From the NCBI GenBank assembly GCA_963575745.1, contig CAUYUJ010021032.1, forward strand, positions 101,286 to 145,959: 44,674 nucleotides of DNA. The letters are read 5' to 3'. A program made the translations under genes and the position numbers. Below are positions 11,110 through 20,942 of the stretch, piece by piece. A model generated the notes under the pieces. The model made no database searches, had not been told where the DNA came from, and saw nothing but the letters and a program-made list of their open reading frames with translations. The stretch comes from Prorocentrum cordatum (lineage: Eukaryota; Sar; Dinophyceae; Prorocentrales; Prorocentraceae). How positions within the stretch are numbered: the first letter of the stretch is position 1; every line of letters begins with the position of its first letter.

Positions 11110-11450
11110 ATGGCTCCTTTTGACGACGTCCTGTTTTCATCGTGCCGCGCGGTGAAGGCTAGCGTGGAAGAAAAGAAAAACAGCATGCCACATCGCATGC
11201 TGGAGCGTTTGCCCGACGCGCGACTGCGAGAGGCGTCCGCACCTGGGGCAATGTCCAACGCTGACACGTGGAAACTCGTTGCGGTGTGTGTCGTCCTGCT
11301 TCCAGTCTCCTCGCCCTTCGCTTCCTCCTTGCCTTCGTCGTCCACGTCCGTATGCTCCTCGGCGCTCTCTACGCATATTCCGCCGCCGAGGATCGCCAGG
11401 CGTCTTTGGGCCCCCGCGCACACGCACAGCGCAAACGCCTAGCAACGTAG
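11110..11450 (+). CDS. candidate host coding exons, unassigned
   Basis: An ATG at 11110 begins a stretch that reads like ordinary protein (for example MAPFDDVLFSSCRAVKASVE), in the same frame as the RING-like piece upstream, to about 11283 where a GTGTGTG sequence could be a splice donor. In a neighbouring frame, about 11307-11447 encodes a hydrophobic stretch (LLALRFLLAFVVHV, a possible membrane segment) followed by a basic tail and a TAG at 11448. The two do not join in phase by the obvious AG, so a two-exon model is only a suggestion. There is no family match. Confidence 0.25.
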
Positions 11451-12020
11451 ACGACACCAAATGGCCAACGCAGCGCGCAAAGTCACAACGCTGTGCTTGC
11501 GTATCTAAGCACTACGTGGCGCGTTTGCATATTTTTGGGGCTTCGAAGTGGTTTGCCATCGTTCATGTTCCACCCGCCAGGCTTTTCGACGCGTCAGTGT
11601 GTCCCACATGCTTCGTCGTGCTGTAGCTCATCAGCCGGATCACCGTTGGGTAGATGGGGAGGATGACGACGATGGGGATGAGGCGGAAGGGGAGGCGAAG
11701 GAGGGGGAGGTGGAAGAGGTGGAGCGAAAAGGAGCAGGAGGAGAAGATGATGAGGACATGGAAAGGGGGGAACGATGATGGCCGTTGCGGCGGCCGCCAG
11801 AAGTTTCGCCCGCGCGCGGCGATCATGACGACGAAGGCGCCGACGGCCCTGGAGGCGACGAAATCTACGACGGCGTCGGCGACGACGCTTTTTTCCCCAT
11901 GTGCGTTTCCATCGTGTGTTTTCGCCTCCCTTGCCACGGCAAGCCGTTGAACCCCATTCAGGATGGGTCGTGAAGCGAAGGCGTGGGGCGCCAAGGTAAT
12001 TAGCTCAATATCCCTACATG
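11451..12020. other. unassigned, with purine-rich patch
   Basis: No gene supported. From 11650 to 11780 the plus strand is GGA/GAC-rich and encodes only acidic low-complexity sequence. Confidence 0.4.
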
Positions 12021-12025
12021 TTTTT

Positions 12026-12560
12026 GTTTTGTTGTTTTTTCCTCCTCCTCCTCCTCGTCCTCCTCCTCCTCCTTCTCGTCGCACTCCCCTTCGACCCCGT
12101 GACCCACAAACGGCGGCGGCGAAAACGACGACGATGGGGGCGGCGGCGGTTGCGGCGGCCGCGGCGACGACGGAGACGACCCGCCTCAGCCCCAGTTTGT
12201 GTCATAGGGGGCCTGAAGTCGTTCCCAGATTGTACGCGCTACTCCCTCTGAACACGCGTGCCCGCTTCGATGGCCGATATGCTGGACCACATTGCCGACC
12301 CATGTTCCGCGGCGACAATACGCCTCTTCAGGGCTTCCGACACTTCGTTATCCTCCTCCTCCTCCTCTTCCTCCTCTTCCTCCTCCTCCTCCTTTACGTT
12401 TGTCATGGTCCTCCCTTCCCGTTTTCTCTTCACATGTTGACGGCGGCGACAAACAATCGACGGCGGAGAAGACGACGACGAAGACGACGTTGACGACGAC
12501 GACGACGATGACGGCGACGAAGGCGACGACGTTGGCGGCGGCGACAACGACGACGGAATC
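12026..12560. repeat. (CTC)n and (CGA)n microsatellite tracts
   Basis: A CTC run at about 12040-12075, a TCC/CTC run at about 12343-12400, and CGA/GAC-rich sequence at about 12100-12180 and 12460-12555. No conserved coding frame is visible between them. Confidence 0.85.
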
Positions 12561-12599
12561 TCCTCCTGAACATTTCATAATCTTGACCACCCTCCTTCA

Positions 12600-12810
12600 G
12601 AACGAGGGAGACGATGAGGATAATGATGATCATGACGAGGGTAATGAGGACGAGGATGAGATCAGGAAGAGGAGGAGGAGGACGAGGTGAAGGAGGAATG
12701 GGTAGGGGAGGAGGAGGAGGAGGGGGAGGAGGAGGAGGAGGAGGAGGAGATGGAGGGAAAGAGGAGGAGGAGGAGGAGGACGAGGAAGACGAGGAGGAGG
12801 AGGGACGAAC

Positions 12811-12851
<41 letters not shown>

Positions 12852-13112
12852 ATGATGATGAGGAGGAGGAGGAGGAGGGAGGAGGAGGGAGGAAGACAAT
12901 GAGGAGGAGGGGGCAGGAAAGGAGGGGGAGCAGCAGGAGGATTAGGAGGGGGCAAATGAAGAGGAGAAGGTGGAGGAGGAGGAGAAGAAGCAGGAGGAGG
13001 AGGAGGAGGAGGAAGGGGGTGGGACGGGTGGTGGAGGGTGCGGAGGAGGAAGAGGAAGAAGAGGAGGAAGGAGGAGGAGGAGGAGGAGTAGGAAAATGAC
13101 GAGGACGAGAGA
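12600..13112. repeat. ~500-bp polypurine tract (GGA)n with (GAT)n core
   Basis: The plus strand is almost all purine: GGA/GAG repeats with an internal ATG/GAT run at about 12809-12860. Long open frames over it, including a 573-codon minus-strand frame from 14151 to 12430, are poly-Ser/Pro/Leu/His artefacts. Confidence 0.95.
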
Positions 13113-13137
13113 AAAGGATGTGGAGGACCTCCTCCAT

Positions 13138-13322
13138 CCACCTACCACCTCCTCTTCGTCCTTCTATTTCCCCTCGTCCTCCTCTTTCCCCTCCTCCTCC
13201 TCCTCCTCCTCCTCCTCCTCCTCCTCCTCCTCCTCTTTCCCCCCCTCCTCCTTTTCTGCCTCTTCCTCCTCCTCCTCCTCCTCCTCCTCCTCCCCCTCCT
13301 CCTCCCCCTCTCCCTCCGAACC
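13138..13322. repeat. polypyrimidine tract (TCC)n
   Basis: CCT/TCC repeats on the plus strand starting about 25 bp after the polypurine tract ends, so the same triplet switches strand here. Confidence 0.95.
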
Positions 13323-13397
13323 CATCGCGACCGCTGCCAGCGGCGACGGCGCTCCTTGGCGGCGGTCCCGCCCCCGCGCGGCCGCGCGCGTTCCACG

Positions 13398-13500
13398 GAA
13401 GGCCGCGGCGGCGAGGCGTCCATCTGCCGCGATTTGCCGCAGCTGTCCCGGGTCTCCATGCAGGAGGCCCGCCGCCCCAACCGGGCACGGCGCGGCCGCG
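13398..13500 (+). CDS. weak exon-like island
   Basis: In the frame with codons starting at multiples of 3, this stretch encodes complex sequence (SICRDLPQLSRVSMQEARRP) between two low-complexity regions. There is an internal GCCGCAG that could be a 3' splice site. No family is recognised; it could be chance in GC-rich DNA. Confidence 0.15.
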
Positions 13501-13657
13501 GCGCGGCCCACGCCGGCCACGACATCGACATCGACGGCGACGGCGACGGTGACGGCGACGACGCCGGCAACGAGGACCACGACGACGGCGACGACGTGGA
13601 TTGTGACCATGACGGCGTGACGACGGCGACGACGACCACGACGACGGCGACCATGAA

Positions 13658-13690
<33 letters not shown>

Positions 13691-13810
13691 CGATGACCAC
13701 CGCCGCGACGATGCCGACGGTGGCGGCGCGCCTCGCTGGCCACGGCGCCACGGCGCCACGGCCAGCGCCGCGACGACACCGACGGCGACGGCGGCGGCGC
13801 CGATGGGGGG
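13500..13810. repeat. (GACGGC)n / (CACGAC)n microsatellite
   Basis: GAC/GGC triplets at 13525-13620 pass into CCACGA hexamers at 13645-13690 and on to GCGACGA variants. Confidence 0.85.
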
Positions 13811-13956
13811 CCTCCCGGGGCGCCCCCGCCGTCACGGCTGGATCCGCTCCGAGGTGAAGGCCAGGAGCGCGATCCTGTAGGGCCACCACGAGGGTGCGGA
13901 GTGAGCCGCGCTTCGCGGTCTGAGCGACGTGGGCGGCGCGCAAGCGCGAAGATGGT

Positions 13957-13981
13957 CGCGCTTCGCGGAGCGCGAAGCGCG
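13957..13981. other. perfect 11-bp stem hairpin
   Basis: CGCGCTTCGCG at 13957-13967, a GAG loop, and CGCGAAGCGCG at 13971-13981. Related CGCGCTTCGCG and AAGCGCGAAG fragments lie within the previous 50 bp. Confidence 0.85.
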
Positions 13982-14224
13982 AAGATAATCGCCCATGGAT
14001 CCTGGAGAGGTCCTGGGACGAGTTGAGGAGGGGAGGACGGCGGCGGCGGCCACGACGATGGCGATCGTGGTGCCATGGGGCACCAATCACAGGGCACCAA
14101 CCACAGGGCACCCATCAACCCCTCTGGCCCCCTGGTCGCCTCCGCAACCACTTCTCCCCCCCCCCCAGTCCGCTCTCCGCTGCCCTTCGGTCCCCCTCCC
14201 CTCTGCTAGCAGGAAGCGGGCAGG

Positions 14225-14403
14225 ACGTAGGAGGAGGAGGAGGAGGAGGAGGAGGAGGAGGAGGAGGAGGAGGAGGAGGAGGAGGAGGAGGAGGAGGAGA
14301 GGGGGAGGGGGAGGAGGAGGAGGAGGAGGAGGAGGAGGAGGAGGAGGAGGAGGAGGAGGAGGGGGAGAGGAGGAGCAGGATGATGATGATGATGTGATGA
14401 TGA

Positions 14404-14440
<37 letters not shown>

Positions 14441-14900
14441 GGATGAGGATGAGGATGAGGATGATGATGAGGATGAGGATGAGGATGAGGAGGAGGAGGA
14501 GGAGGAGGAGGCGGATGAGGAGGAGGAGGAGGAGGAGGAGGAGCAGCAAGACAGGAGGAACAAAAGGAAGGAGGAGTTTCGAGGAACGGGAAGTGGGAGG
14601 AAAATGAGGCAGGAAGAAGGTGATCTATAGAGGAGGAGCAGGAGCAGGAGGAGGAGGAGGAGAAGCAAGAGCAAGAGAAGGAGGGGGGGAGGATGTGCAG
14701 GATTAACATGCAGTAGAGGATGGAGGAAGAGAAGGATGATGACAAGGAAACGGAACAGGATGAAGCTGAGGAGGAGGAGGAGGAGGAGGAGGAGGAGAAA
14801 GAGGAGGTCGAGGATGGAGGATGGAGGAGGGGGAGGATCACGAGGAGGAGGAGGAGGATCACGAGGAGGAGGATGAGGCGGAAGACTGTCCTCCGCTGCC
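14225..14900. repeat. (GGA)n with (GAT)n, long polypurine region
   Basis: A nearly pure GGA run at 14228-14360, GAT/ATG repeats at about 14378-14480, GGA again to 14550, then interrupted GGA-rich sequence to about 14880. It contains no supported gene. Confidence 0.95.
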
Positions 14901-14914
14901 CTCCGCTCCTCTAA

Positions 14915-15350
14915 TCCCTTGCCCTCCTCCTGTGTCACTCTTCCTTTTCCCCCTCCTCCTCGTCATCCTCCTTTTCTTCATCCTTCTCCCAACCTCGTCA
15001 TCAGTTGTTCTCGTTCTCCTTGATGCTCGAGGCCGCAGACGGTCCTGGGTCAAGCCCTGGCGCCCTCGCCTCCCGCTCTTCCTCCTTCTGCACCTTGCCT
15101 CCTCCATCCTCTACCTCTTGCTTCTCTTCCCGCCTCCATCCTCGGCCCTCTCCTCCCCCTCGTCACGCCTCGTCCCCTCCATCCTCCACCGACCCCCCCC
15201 CTCCTCACCCTCGCCCTCCCCCACCTCTTCCCGCTCCTCCTCCATCCTCCACCCCCTCCTCCTCCCTCCGCCCTTCGTCCCTATCCTCGCCCTCCCTCCC
15301 CTGCCCCCCTCCAATCCGCCCCCTCCCCCCCCCGCCGCTCTGCTGCCGCC
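14915..15350. repeat. pyrimidine-rich (CTC/TCC) tract
   Basis: The plus strand switches to C/T-rich irregular triplets (CCCTCCTCC and similar). It is a second purine-to-pyrimidine strand switch like that at 13,112-13,138. Confidence 0.8.
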
Positions 15351-15584
15351 CTGATCCGATCCGCGCCGCCCACAGGTCTCCGAGGGCCGCGAGCGGAGGA
15401 CCACCCGCACTGGCAGCCGCCCCAGCAGCGGGCTCGAGACGCAGTCCCTGCTGCAGGCGCGCGACCGGCGGCCGCCCCTCGCCGCCGCTCCGCGCTCGCT
15501 CCGTGCTCGCTCCGCGCCGCCCTACTACGCCCGGAAGAGGAGAAGGCACAGTGGGACACGGAGCGACGGGCCGCGCCAGGGGAG

Positions 15585-15640
15585 GAGGAGGAGGAGGTGG
15601 AGGAGGAGGAGGAGGAGGAGGAGGAGGAGGAGGAGGTACG
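15585..15640. repeat. (GGA)n microsatellite
   Basis: A short uninterrupted GGA/AGG run between GC-rich sequence and the exon-like islands downstream. Confidence 0.95.
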
Positions 15641-15956
15641 TCTTCCTCTTCTGATCGGCTCTCATCGATGGGGGGCGAGGGTCATTAGATCTTCGGAGTT
15701 CGCCGCGTGCTCGGCGCATTCCGATCCCTGCCCCCGCCGCCCATGGAGCTGCTGGAATCCTTTATCGGCGACCGGCGCCGAGAGGCACCAGGACAACCAG
15801 CTATGCGTGAGCTGATTGTCTACCCTGCCCGTTGCTATCCTGTACTTTCGCCCCCCCTCCCCCCCCCCCCGACTTAGCCCCTCGCGATCGGGGTTGCGGA
15901 TCTGATTTACGATTCGTTTCATTTGTCTCGTGATGCAACCCCCCCCGCCCACGCAG

Positions 15957-16024
15957 GCCCTGGCCAAGAACCCGCTGGCCTTCGACCCGCTGCAGGGCAA
16001 CACCGAGCACGGGGCCAAATTTCG
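15957..16024 (+). CDS. candidate internal exon, unassigned
   Basis: A C-rich tract and the acceptor-like CCCACGCAG end at 15956. The sequence then encodes normal-looking protein (ALAKNPLAFDPLQGNTEHGA, then KF) with G/C at most third positions, before a long (GTC)n tract begins. Dinoflagellate nuclear genes often have many introns, and simple repeats filling an intron would fit. A possible upstream partner ends at about 15803 before GTGAGC and would join in phase in one of its frames. I do not recognise the protein. Confidence 0.35.
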
Positions 16025-16039
16025 TGGCGGGCGCGGCCG

Positions 16040-16435
16040 TCGTCATCGTCGTCGTCGACGCCACCGCCGCCGTCGTCGTCGTCGTCGTTGTCGTTGTCGT
16101 TGTCGTGGTCGTGCTCGTTGTCGTCGTCGTCATGGTCGTCGCCATCGTCGTTGTCGTCGCCGTCGCCGCCGCCGTCGTCGTCGTCGTCGTCATGGTCGTC
16201 ATGGTCGTCGTCGTCGTTGTCGTCGTCGTCGCAGTCGTTGTCGTCGCCGTCGTCGTCGTCGTAGTCGTTGTCCTCGCGGTCGTCGTTGTCGTCGACGTCG
16301 TCGTCGCAGTCTCCGTTGCCGTCGTCGTCGCCGTCGCCGTCGCCGTCGTCTCCGTTGTCGCCATCGTCGCCGCCGCCGCTGTGGTCGTGGTGGCGATGGT
16401 GGTGGTGGTGGTGGTGGTCGTCGTCACCTGTGGCG
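16040..16435. repeat. (GTC)n / (CGT)n microsatellite, ~390 bp
   Basis: CGT/GTC repeats with GCC and GTT variants. It lies between the two exon-like islands at 15957 and 16683 and may be intron content. Poly-Val, poly-Arg and poly-Ser frames over it are artefacts. Confidence 0.95.
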
Positions 16436-16682
16436 GCTGCGGCGGCGTCTCGGAGGCCTGCGGAGGCCTCCAGGGGCTTGTTCCTCCCTCCTCCTCGCCC
16501 TCACAGTCATCGTGCTTCTCCGCCTCGTCCTGCCCCTCGGCCCTCGTCTTCCCCCCCCCCCCCCTCTCCCGCTTGCGCGAGGAGGAGGAGGAGGAGGATG
16601 GATCGTTGACCAGATTTCAATCTACTTTAGCCGCCTTCCTACTTCAAGAGTCGAGTGTTTTTCTTTCTTCCATCCCCTACAG

Positions 16683-16727
16683 GAGGCGGGCGGAAACCCA
16701 ATCTACTTCAACGCCTTCCTACGTCGT
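16683..16727 (+). CDS. candidate internal exon, unassigned
   Basis: TTTCTTTCTTCCATCCCCTACAG provides a good polypyrimidine-AG acceptor ending at 16682. The next bases encode EAGGNPIYFNAFLRR in the same frame as the island at 15957, and GT donors are available at 16723, 16726 or 16728. Two islands in one frame with acceptor signals make a small gene fragment plausible. No family is recognised. Confidence 0.35.
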
Positions 16728-16965
16728 GTTCCTACCTACTCCTGCCGACCGATGGTTCTGGTATTGCAGGTTAAGGATGTTTCCAGAGATCCCAGCTCTG
16801 TAAGAAGAACGCGCCCCCCACCCATCCGTGTAACCTTTGCGCAAGTTTGAACAATAATGGTGATACGATTCGACGACGTATCAAGCGAAGGCGCTATGAA
16901 TCCGGTGCGACCCCGATTGGGGGAACGATTTCGATTGCATGGGTGCATAGCGTGACTTTGCCTGG
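16728..16965. other. no feature recognised
   Basis: Unique-looking sequence between the exon-like island and the 10-bp minisatellite. Nothing is supported. Confidence 0.4.
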
Positions 16966-17222
16966 CGTTACTTGGCCTTGCTCGGCATTGACTGGCGTTG
17001 CTTGGAGTTGCTTGGGGTTGCGTGGCGTTGCTTGGTGTTGCTTGGTGTTGATTGACGTCGCATAGCATTGTTTCTCATTGATTGACGTTGCCTGGCATCG
17101 CTTTGTAGTACGTGGCGTTGCTTTGCATTAACTTGGCATGGCTTTGCATTGCTTGCCGTTGCTTGGCATTGCTTGGTATTGCTTGGCTTTGCTTGGGACT
17201 GCGTGGCGTAGCTTGGCTTAGG
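16966..17222 (+). repeat. 10-bp minisatellite (CTTGGNGTTG)n
   Basis: Consecutive variants CTTGGAGTTG, CTTGGGGTTG, CGTGGCGTTG and CTTGGTGTTG mark a 10-bp period, degenerating towards the ends. A second patch of the same family lies at 18425-18575. Confidence 0.9.
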
Positions 17223-17254
17223 TTCGGCAGTTCTACTACAGGGGTCCACCGAGA

Positions 17255-17430
17255 AAACCTGCAACATTCATCGGGAAATCTTCAAGAGGAAACTCAAGCC
17301 CAAGCAAAACTTGAAAACAACTCTAAACCAACACCTGGGAAAATCTCAAACCCCAGAAAAACTTCAAAACATCTCTAAGCCAACACCTGGGAACGTCTCA
17401 AACTCAAGAAAAATCAACTCCAGAAAAATC
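17255..17430 (-). repeat. ~52-bp minisatellite, left arm of an inverted pair
   Basis: The unit contains CCAACACCTGGGAAAATCTC and CCAGAAAAACTTCAAAAC, with TCTC anchors at 17345 and 17397 (52 bp apart). It is the reverse complement of the array at 17820-18060. Confidence 0.8.
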
Positions 17431-17819
17431 TGAAGAAGAGAATTCGAAAAAAAAACAGATGCGCGCTTGAACACTTAACAGAACACGGCCAGATTGTTTT
17501 AGAGATGGCTCTGAGTTGTTAGTTTCCGAGGCCGCCAGGGTTTGCATGCAGAGTTGTTGTTTTATGGTGTTGCTTCCAAATTGGTTTGAAGTTTGTCAGG
17601 TGACCAGGGATTTGTTCAGAGTTTGTGTTGATACTTGTTTTAGAGTTTTCAGGCGTGTATATGTTTAAAAGTTTGTCCTATTAGAAAATAATCGTTTCGA
17701 GTTGTTTGGGACGTTTCTCTTTCAAAAGAACGTATATATATATATAAATATATGCTTATATTGTTTTAGACTTTCGGTTTCAAGTTTTTGTTTGGTTTAA
17801 GTTTTCCCCTGGTTTTGAT
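17431..17819. other. AT-rich spacer between inverted 52-bp arrays
   Basis: The most AT-rich stretch of the window, with a (TA)n run at about 17733-17750. Diverged fragments of the 52-bp unit (AGAGTTTGT, TTTAGAGTTTTC) persist in places. No gene is seen. Confidence 0.6.
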
Positions 17820-18060
17820 TTAGAGATTGTCCAGGGCATTTTTCGAGGTTGAGATTTTCCCAGGTCTTGGCTTAATGCTTTTTTGAAGGTTTTTAGGGTT
17901 TGATATTCTCCCAGGTTTGAGCTTAGATATTAGTTGAAGATGTTTTTGGGTTTGAGATTTTCGCATGTTTGGGTCTAGAGTTTTTCGAAGTTTTGGGGGG
18001 GGGGTCGGGATTTTCGCAGGTTTTGGCTTAGAGTTTGTTTGACGTTTTCTTCGAGTCGGA
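17820..18060 (+). repeat. ~52-bp minisatellite, right arm of an inverted pair
   Basis: GAGATTTTCCCAGGT-type anchors lie at 17851, 17902, 17954 and 18007 (51-53 bp spacing), each followed by TTGGCTTAGAG-like sequence. Confidence 0.85.
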
Positions 18061-18109
18061 GTTTCTTCGCGCGATATGGCGGTGGACCGCCTGTAGTCGC
18101 TATTGCCGG

Positions 18110-18410
18110 ACCTAAAGCTTGACATTGCTTGGGGGCAAGGCCAAGCACCCCGGGAACGCAGTAAGGTAGCAAGGCCACGCAACCCCGGGGGATGCAGGAA
18201 GCACATTAGACAACACAATCACAGGGAACGCCACAGTCAGGAAGCAAGGTTGAGTAACCCTGGGGAACGCCACAGTAAAGAAACAATGCCAAGCACCCCC
18301 AGGGAGCGGCTGGTATGGAATCAAGACGAAGCAGCCCTGGGGGGACGTCAGCTGGCCAGGCCAGGCAGCTACCGGCTCGTCACAAACAAGTGGGAACCCT
18401 TTTCAGCAAA
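18110..18410 (+). repeat. ~43-bp degenerate minisatellite
   Basis: Recurring GGGGAACGCCACAGT and AAGCAAGGCCAAGCAACCCC segments spaced roughly 40-45 bp. Confidence 0.7.
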
Positions 18411-18424
18411 GCCCAGTCGGGGAA

Positions 18425-18575
18425 TTATTGGGCGCTGCTTGGCATTGCTTATAGCATTGTTTGGCATAGCTTCGCGTTGCTTTGGGTTGCTTGGTGTTGC
18501 GTGTCATTGCATGGCATTGCCTGTCGTTGCTTGCCGCTGCTCGGTGTTGCTCGGCATTGCTCGACAGTGCTGGGA
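18425..18575 (+). repeat. 10-bp minisatellite, second patch
   Basis: GCTTGGCATT, GCTTTGGGTT, GCTTGGTGTT and GCATGGCATT variants match the 16966-17222 family. Confidence 0.85.
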
Positions 18576-18960
18576 AAGCGAGACCAGGCATCCCGGGGAG
18601 CGAAGCAGTATCACAAGACCAAGAAGTCGTGGGCATGCAGCTAGCAAGCAAGACCAAGAGACCCCAGGGAACACCAGAGTGAAGAAACACAAGTTAGAAA
18701 CACAGGGGAACACCACAGTTAATTTGTAGGCACGATCAAGCAGCCCCTTGAACGCTGGCGCGACCGCGTCTGGCACCCACCGGTTCCTACACAAACGAGC
18801 AGACAAGGAATTTTGGCAAGGCCGTGTAAGGAGGCAAGTCCAAGCAACCCCGCGGATTTCCTTCATCAGAAAACATGGAAAAGCAAGCCCGGGGAACCCC
18901 GTCGCGACCAGGTTCTGGAACTGAAACCCAGGGGAACCCCGTCGACGAAATGTTGCAATG
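18576..18960 (+). repeat. ~43-bp degenerate minisatellite, second patch
   Basis: CCCCAGGGAACACCAGAGT, CAGGGGAACACCACAGT and CCCGGGGAACCCCGTCG segments continue the family at 18110-18410 after the 10-bp patch. Confidence 0.65.
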
Positions 18961-19497
18961 GGAGCGTGCTGACGCTATTCAATCAAAAAGGTACAGCTTA
19001 GGCTTATGATTTCTGCCGTTTGGGAAGACTGCGTTTGCGCCCTTGCTCCGCATCTGAATCCTACCCACAAGTCTGCTTATCATGTTCTCACCATCAGCAC
19101 CCACCAGTGCCTTCACAAACGAAGCAGACGCCCACGGCAAAGCCTGAACGGGATTTGTTTTGAAGAAAAAGTTTCCCTCTATCCGTGCAGCTGCTGCAGC
19201 TGCTACATCTGAGGGGGTCTCAAGCGAGAGCCCCGTTTCGCAAAGGAGCCGCCTTCCAACCTTTTAGCTCTTGTTCGTTCGTCTCCTCGAAGTCCGTTCT
19301 GCTGCGCTTGGAGCACGCGGCGAAACGCTGCGAGCACGCGTGTACCTTACCAGGTCCCGAAGCTCGTCGGGGCAACTCTCGCCGTAGCGTTGTTATAACT
19401 GCTGTCCTTGTAACTGCTGCATTGTTCTAGGACGAATGTGCGCGTCGCTAAGGCGAGGGCCCCATTTTGACATGGAGCTTTCCCCCAGTAAAGGAGG
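18961..19497. other. no gene; one diverged 83-bp unit at its end
   Basis: Nothing coding is recognised. GACGAATGTGCGCGTCGCTA at about 19,432 is a diverged unit of the 83-bp family, just ahead of the large direct repeat. Confidence 0.5.
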
Positions 19498-20789
19498 AGA
19501 AGGAGGAGGAGGAGGAGGAGCAGCAGGAAGAGGAGGGGTGGAGGTGGAAGAGGCTGGAGGGGAAGGAGGATGAGGAAGAGGAGGAAGAGGAAGAGGAGGA
19601 GGAGGCGCAGGAGGAGAAGGAGGAGCAGGAGGAGCAGGAGGAGGAGGGGAGGATCACGAGGAGGAGGAGGACCTGTGTAAACCCAAGAGTCATCAACCAT
19701 GTTGGAATAACCCACCTTCCAAGCTCCCTCTTCATAGGCTCCTACAACGGCTCATCCCCACTGAGGGAACTACCTCGTCGAAAGACAACCGTATGAAGAT
19801 TCTGAAACTTGTCAACAAGTTGTTTTCGGGATTCCAACGTCACGGATCAACCTGACTGTTGCGTTCTGGCGAGCAGGAACCGTGCCAAAACGCCATATTT
19901 GGAACTCAAACACCGCGAATCAACTTAATCGTAGCACCCGCATAATCCTGAATCTTTCCAAAACACCTTTTTTTGGTACGTTGATCATGGGAATCCGTGA
20001 AGCTCTTGTAAATGGTATAATTCGACGAATGTGCGCGGCGTTTAGGCGACAACCACATTTTGAAAAGGAGCCGCCCTCAACCCATGAAGCTCTTGCAAAT
20101 TTGTAAAACGAATGTTCACGGCGCTAAGGCGAGAGCCACATTTTGAAAACCACCCGCACTCAATCCGTGAAACTCTTGCCACCGTTTAAAGACGAATGTG
20201 CGCGGCGCGAAGGCGAGGGCCACATTTTGAAAAGGAACCGCCCTCAATATGTGAAGCTCTTGCATTTGTTTCAGCGAATGTGCGCGGCGCTAAGGCGAGA
20301 GCCACATTTTGAAAACCACCCGCCCTCCATGTGTGAAGCTTCAGCTTCAGGGTCATTTGTGGTGAGGAAGTCTCAGGCGAAGCGCCCGGCCCGCCCTAAA
20401 AATTGGCGTCGGAATGCGACAGTGGGTAATCAATTATCAGGAAAAGGATGGAAAAAGAGGGTTCAGGAGGAGGGTCCCCAGCGCACGCGCAAGGTTCGGC
20501 GGGGAAAGGCTGGCTCGCGCAGGCCTCGTCCAGCCACGCGCAGGAGTGACCCTGCTCGCCGGCGTTGCCTCCGGTGCGTGGCTTTCGGGCGGCGCGAGGG
20601 GTCCAGGCCCGAACTCGCGCGGGACCCCCACGCAGCCACCAGGCCGCGCACCAGAGGCCACGTCGGGCCCAGGGCCACTCTTGCGCCTGGCCGCTTCTTC
20701 GGCCGGCCATCCCCTGCTCACCGCTCTGGCTGCAGCGGGTGCGGATAGAGGCGCCGACACCGCTGCTCCCCGGGACCTCTTCGAGGGCG
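19498..20789 (+). repeat. large direct repeat, left copy (~1.3 kb)
   Basis: It begins in GGA-rich sequence around GAGCAGCAGGAAGAGGAGGG and passes through CCCAAGAGTCATCAACCATG, four 83-bp units, CTAAAAATTGGC at 20,395 and GC-rich sequence to CCGGGACCTCTTCGAGGG. The same order with only scattered differences is found at about 30,805-32,272. The two copies flank the LINE-like element. Open frames in it include the start of a 241-codon frame that crosses into the element. Confidence 0.93.
19990..20350 (+). repeat. 83-bp tandem repeat, about four units
   Basis: CCACATTTTGAAAA anchors lie at 20053, 20136, 20220 and 20302. Each unit includes GCGCGGCGCTAAGGCGAGAG and CCCTCAATCCGTGAAGCTCT. Confidence 0.93.
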
Positions 20790-20942
20790 CCGTGGCAGAG
20801 TTGGCAGTGCAGGAACACGAAGTGCAAAGCCTGGAACTCAGACAACCAATGGTGGCGCAAATGTGGACAGCCGTAGAAAGGAAAAACAAGAAGTTGGAAG
20901 GAGATAGAAGGCGAAAACAAGAAGTGGAACAAGAAGAAGCAG

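Noticed and set aside
12430-14151. 573-codon minus-strand open frame
   Set aside because: It is made of poly-Ser/Pro/Leu/His/Arg translated from GGA, GAT and CGA microsatellites; several overlapping frames on both strands are equally long.
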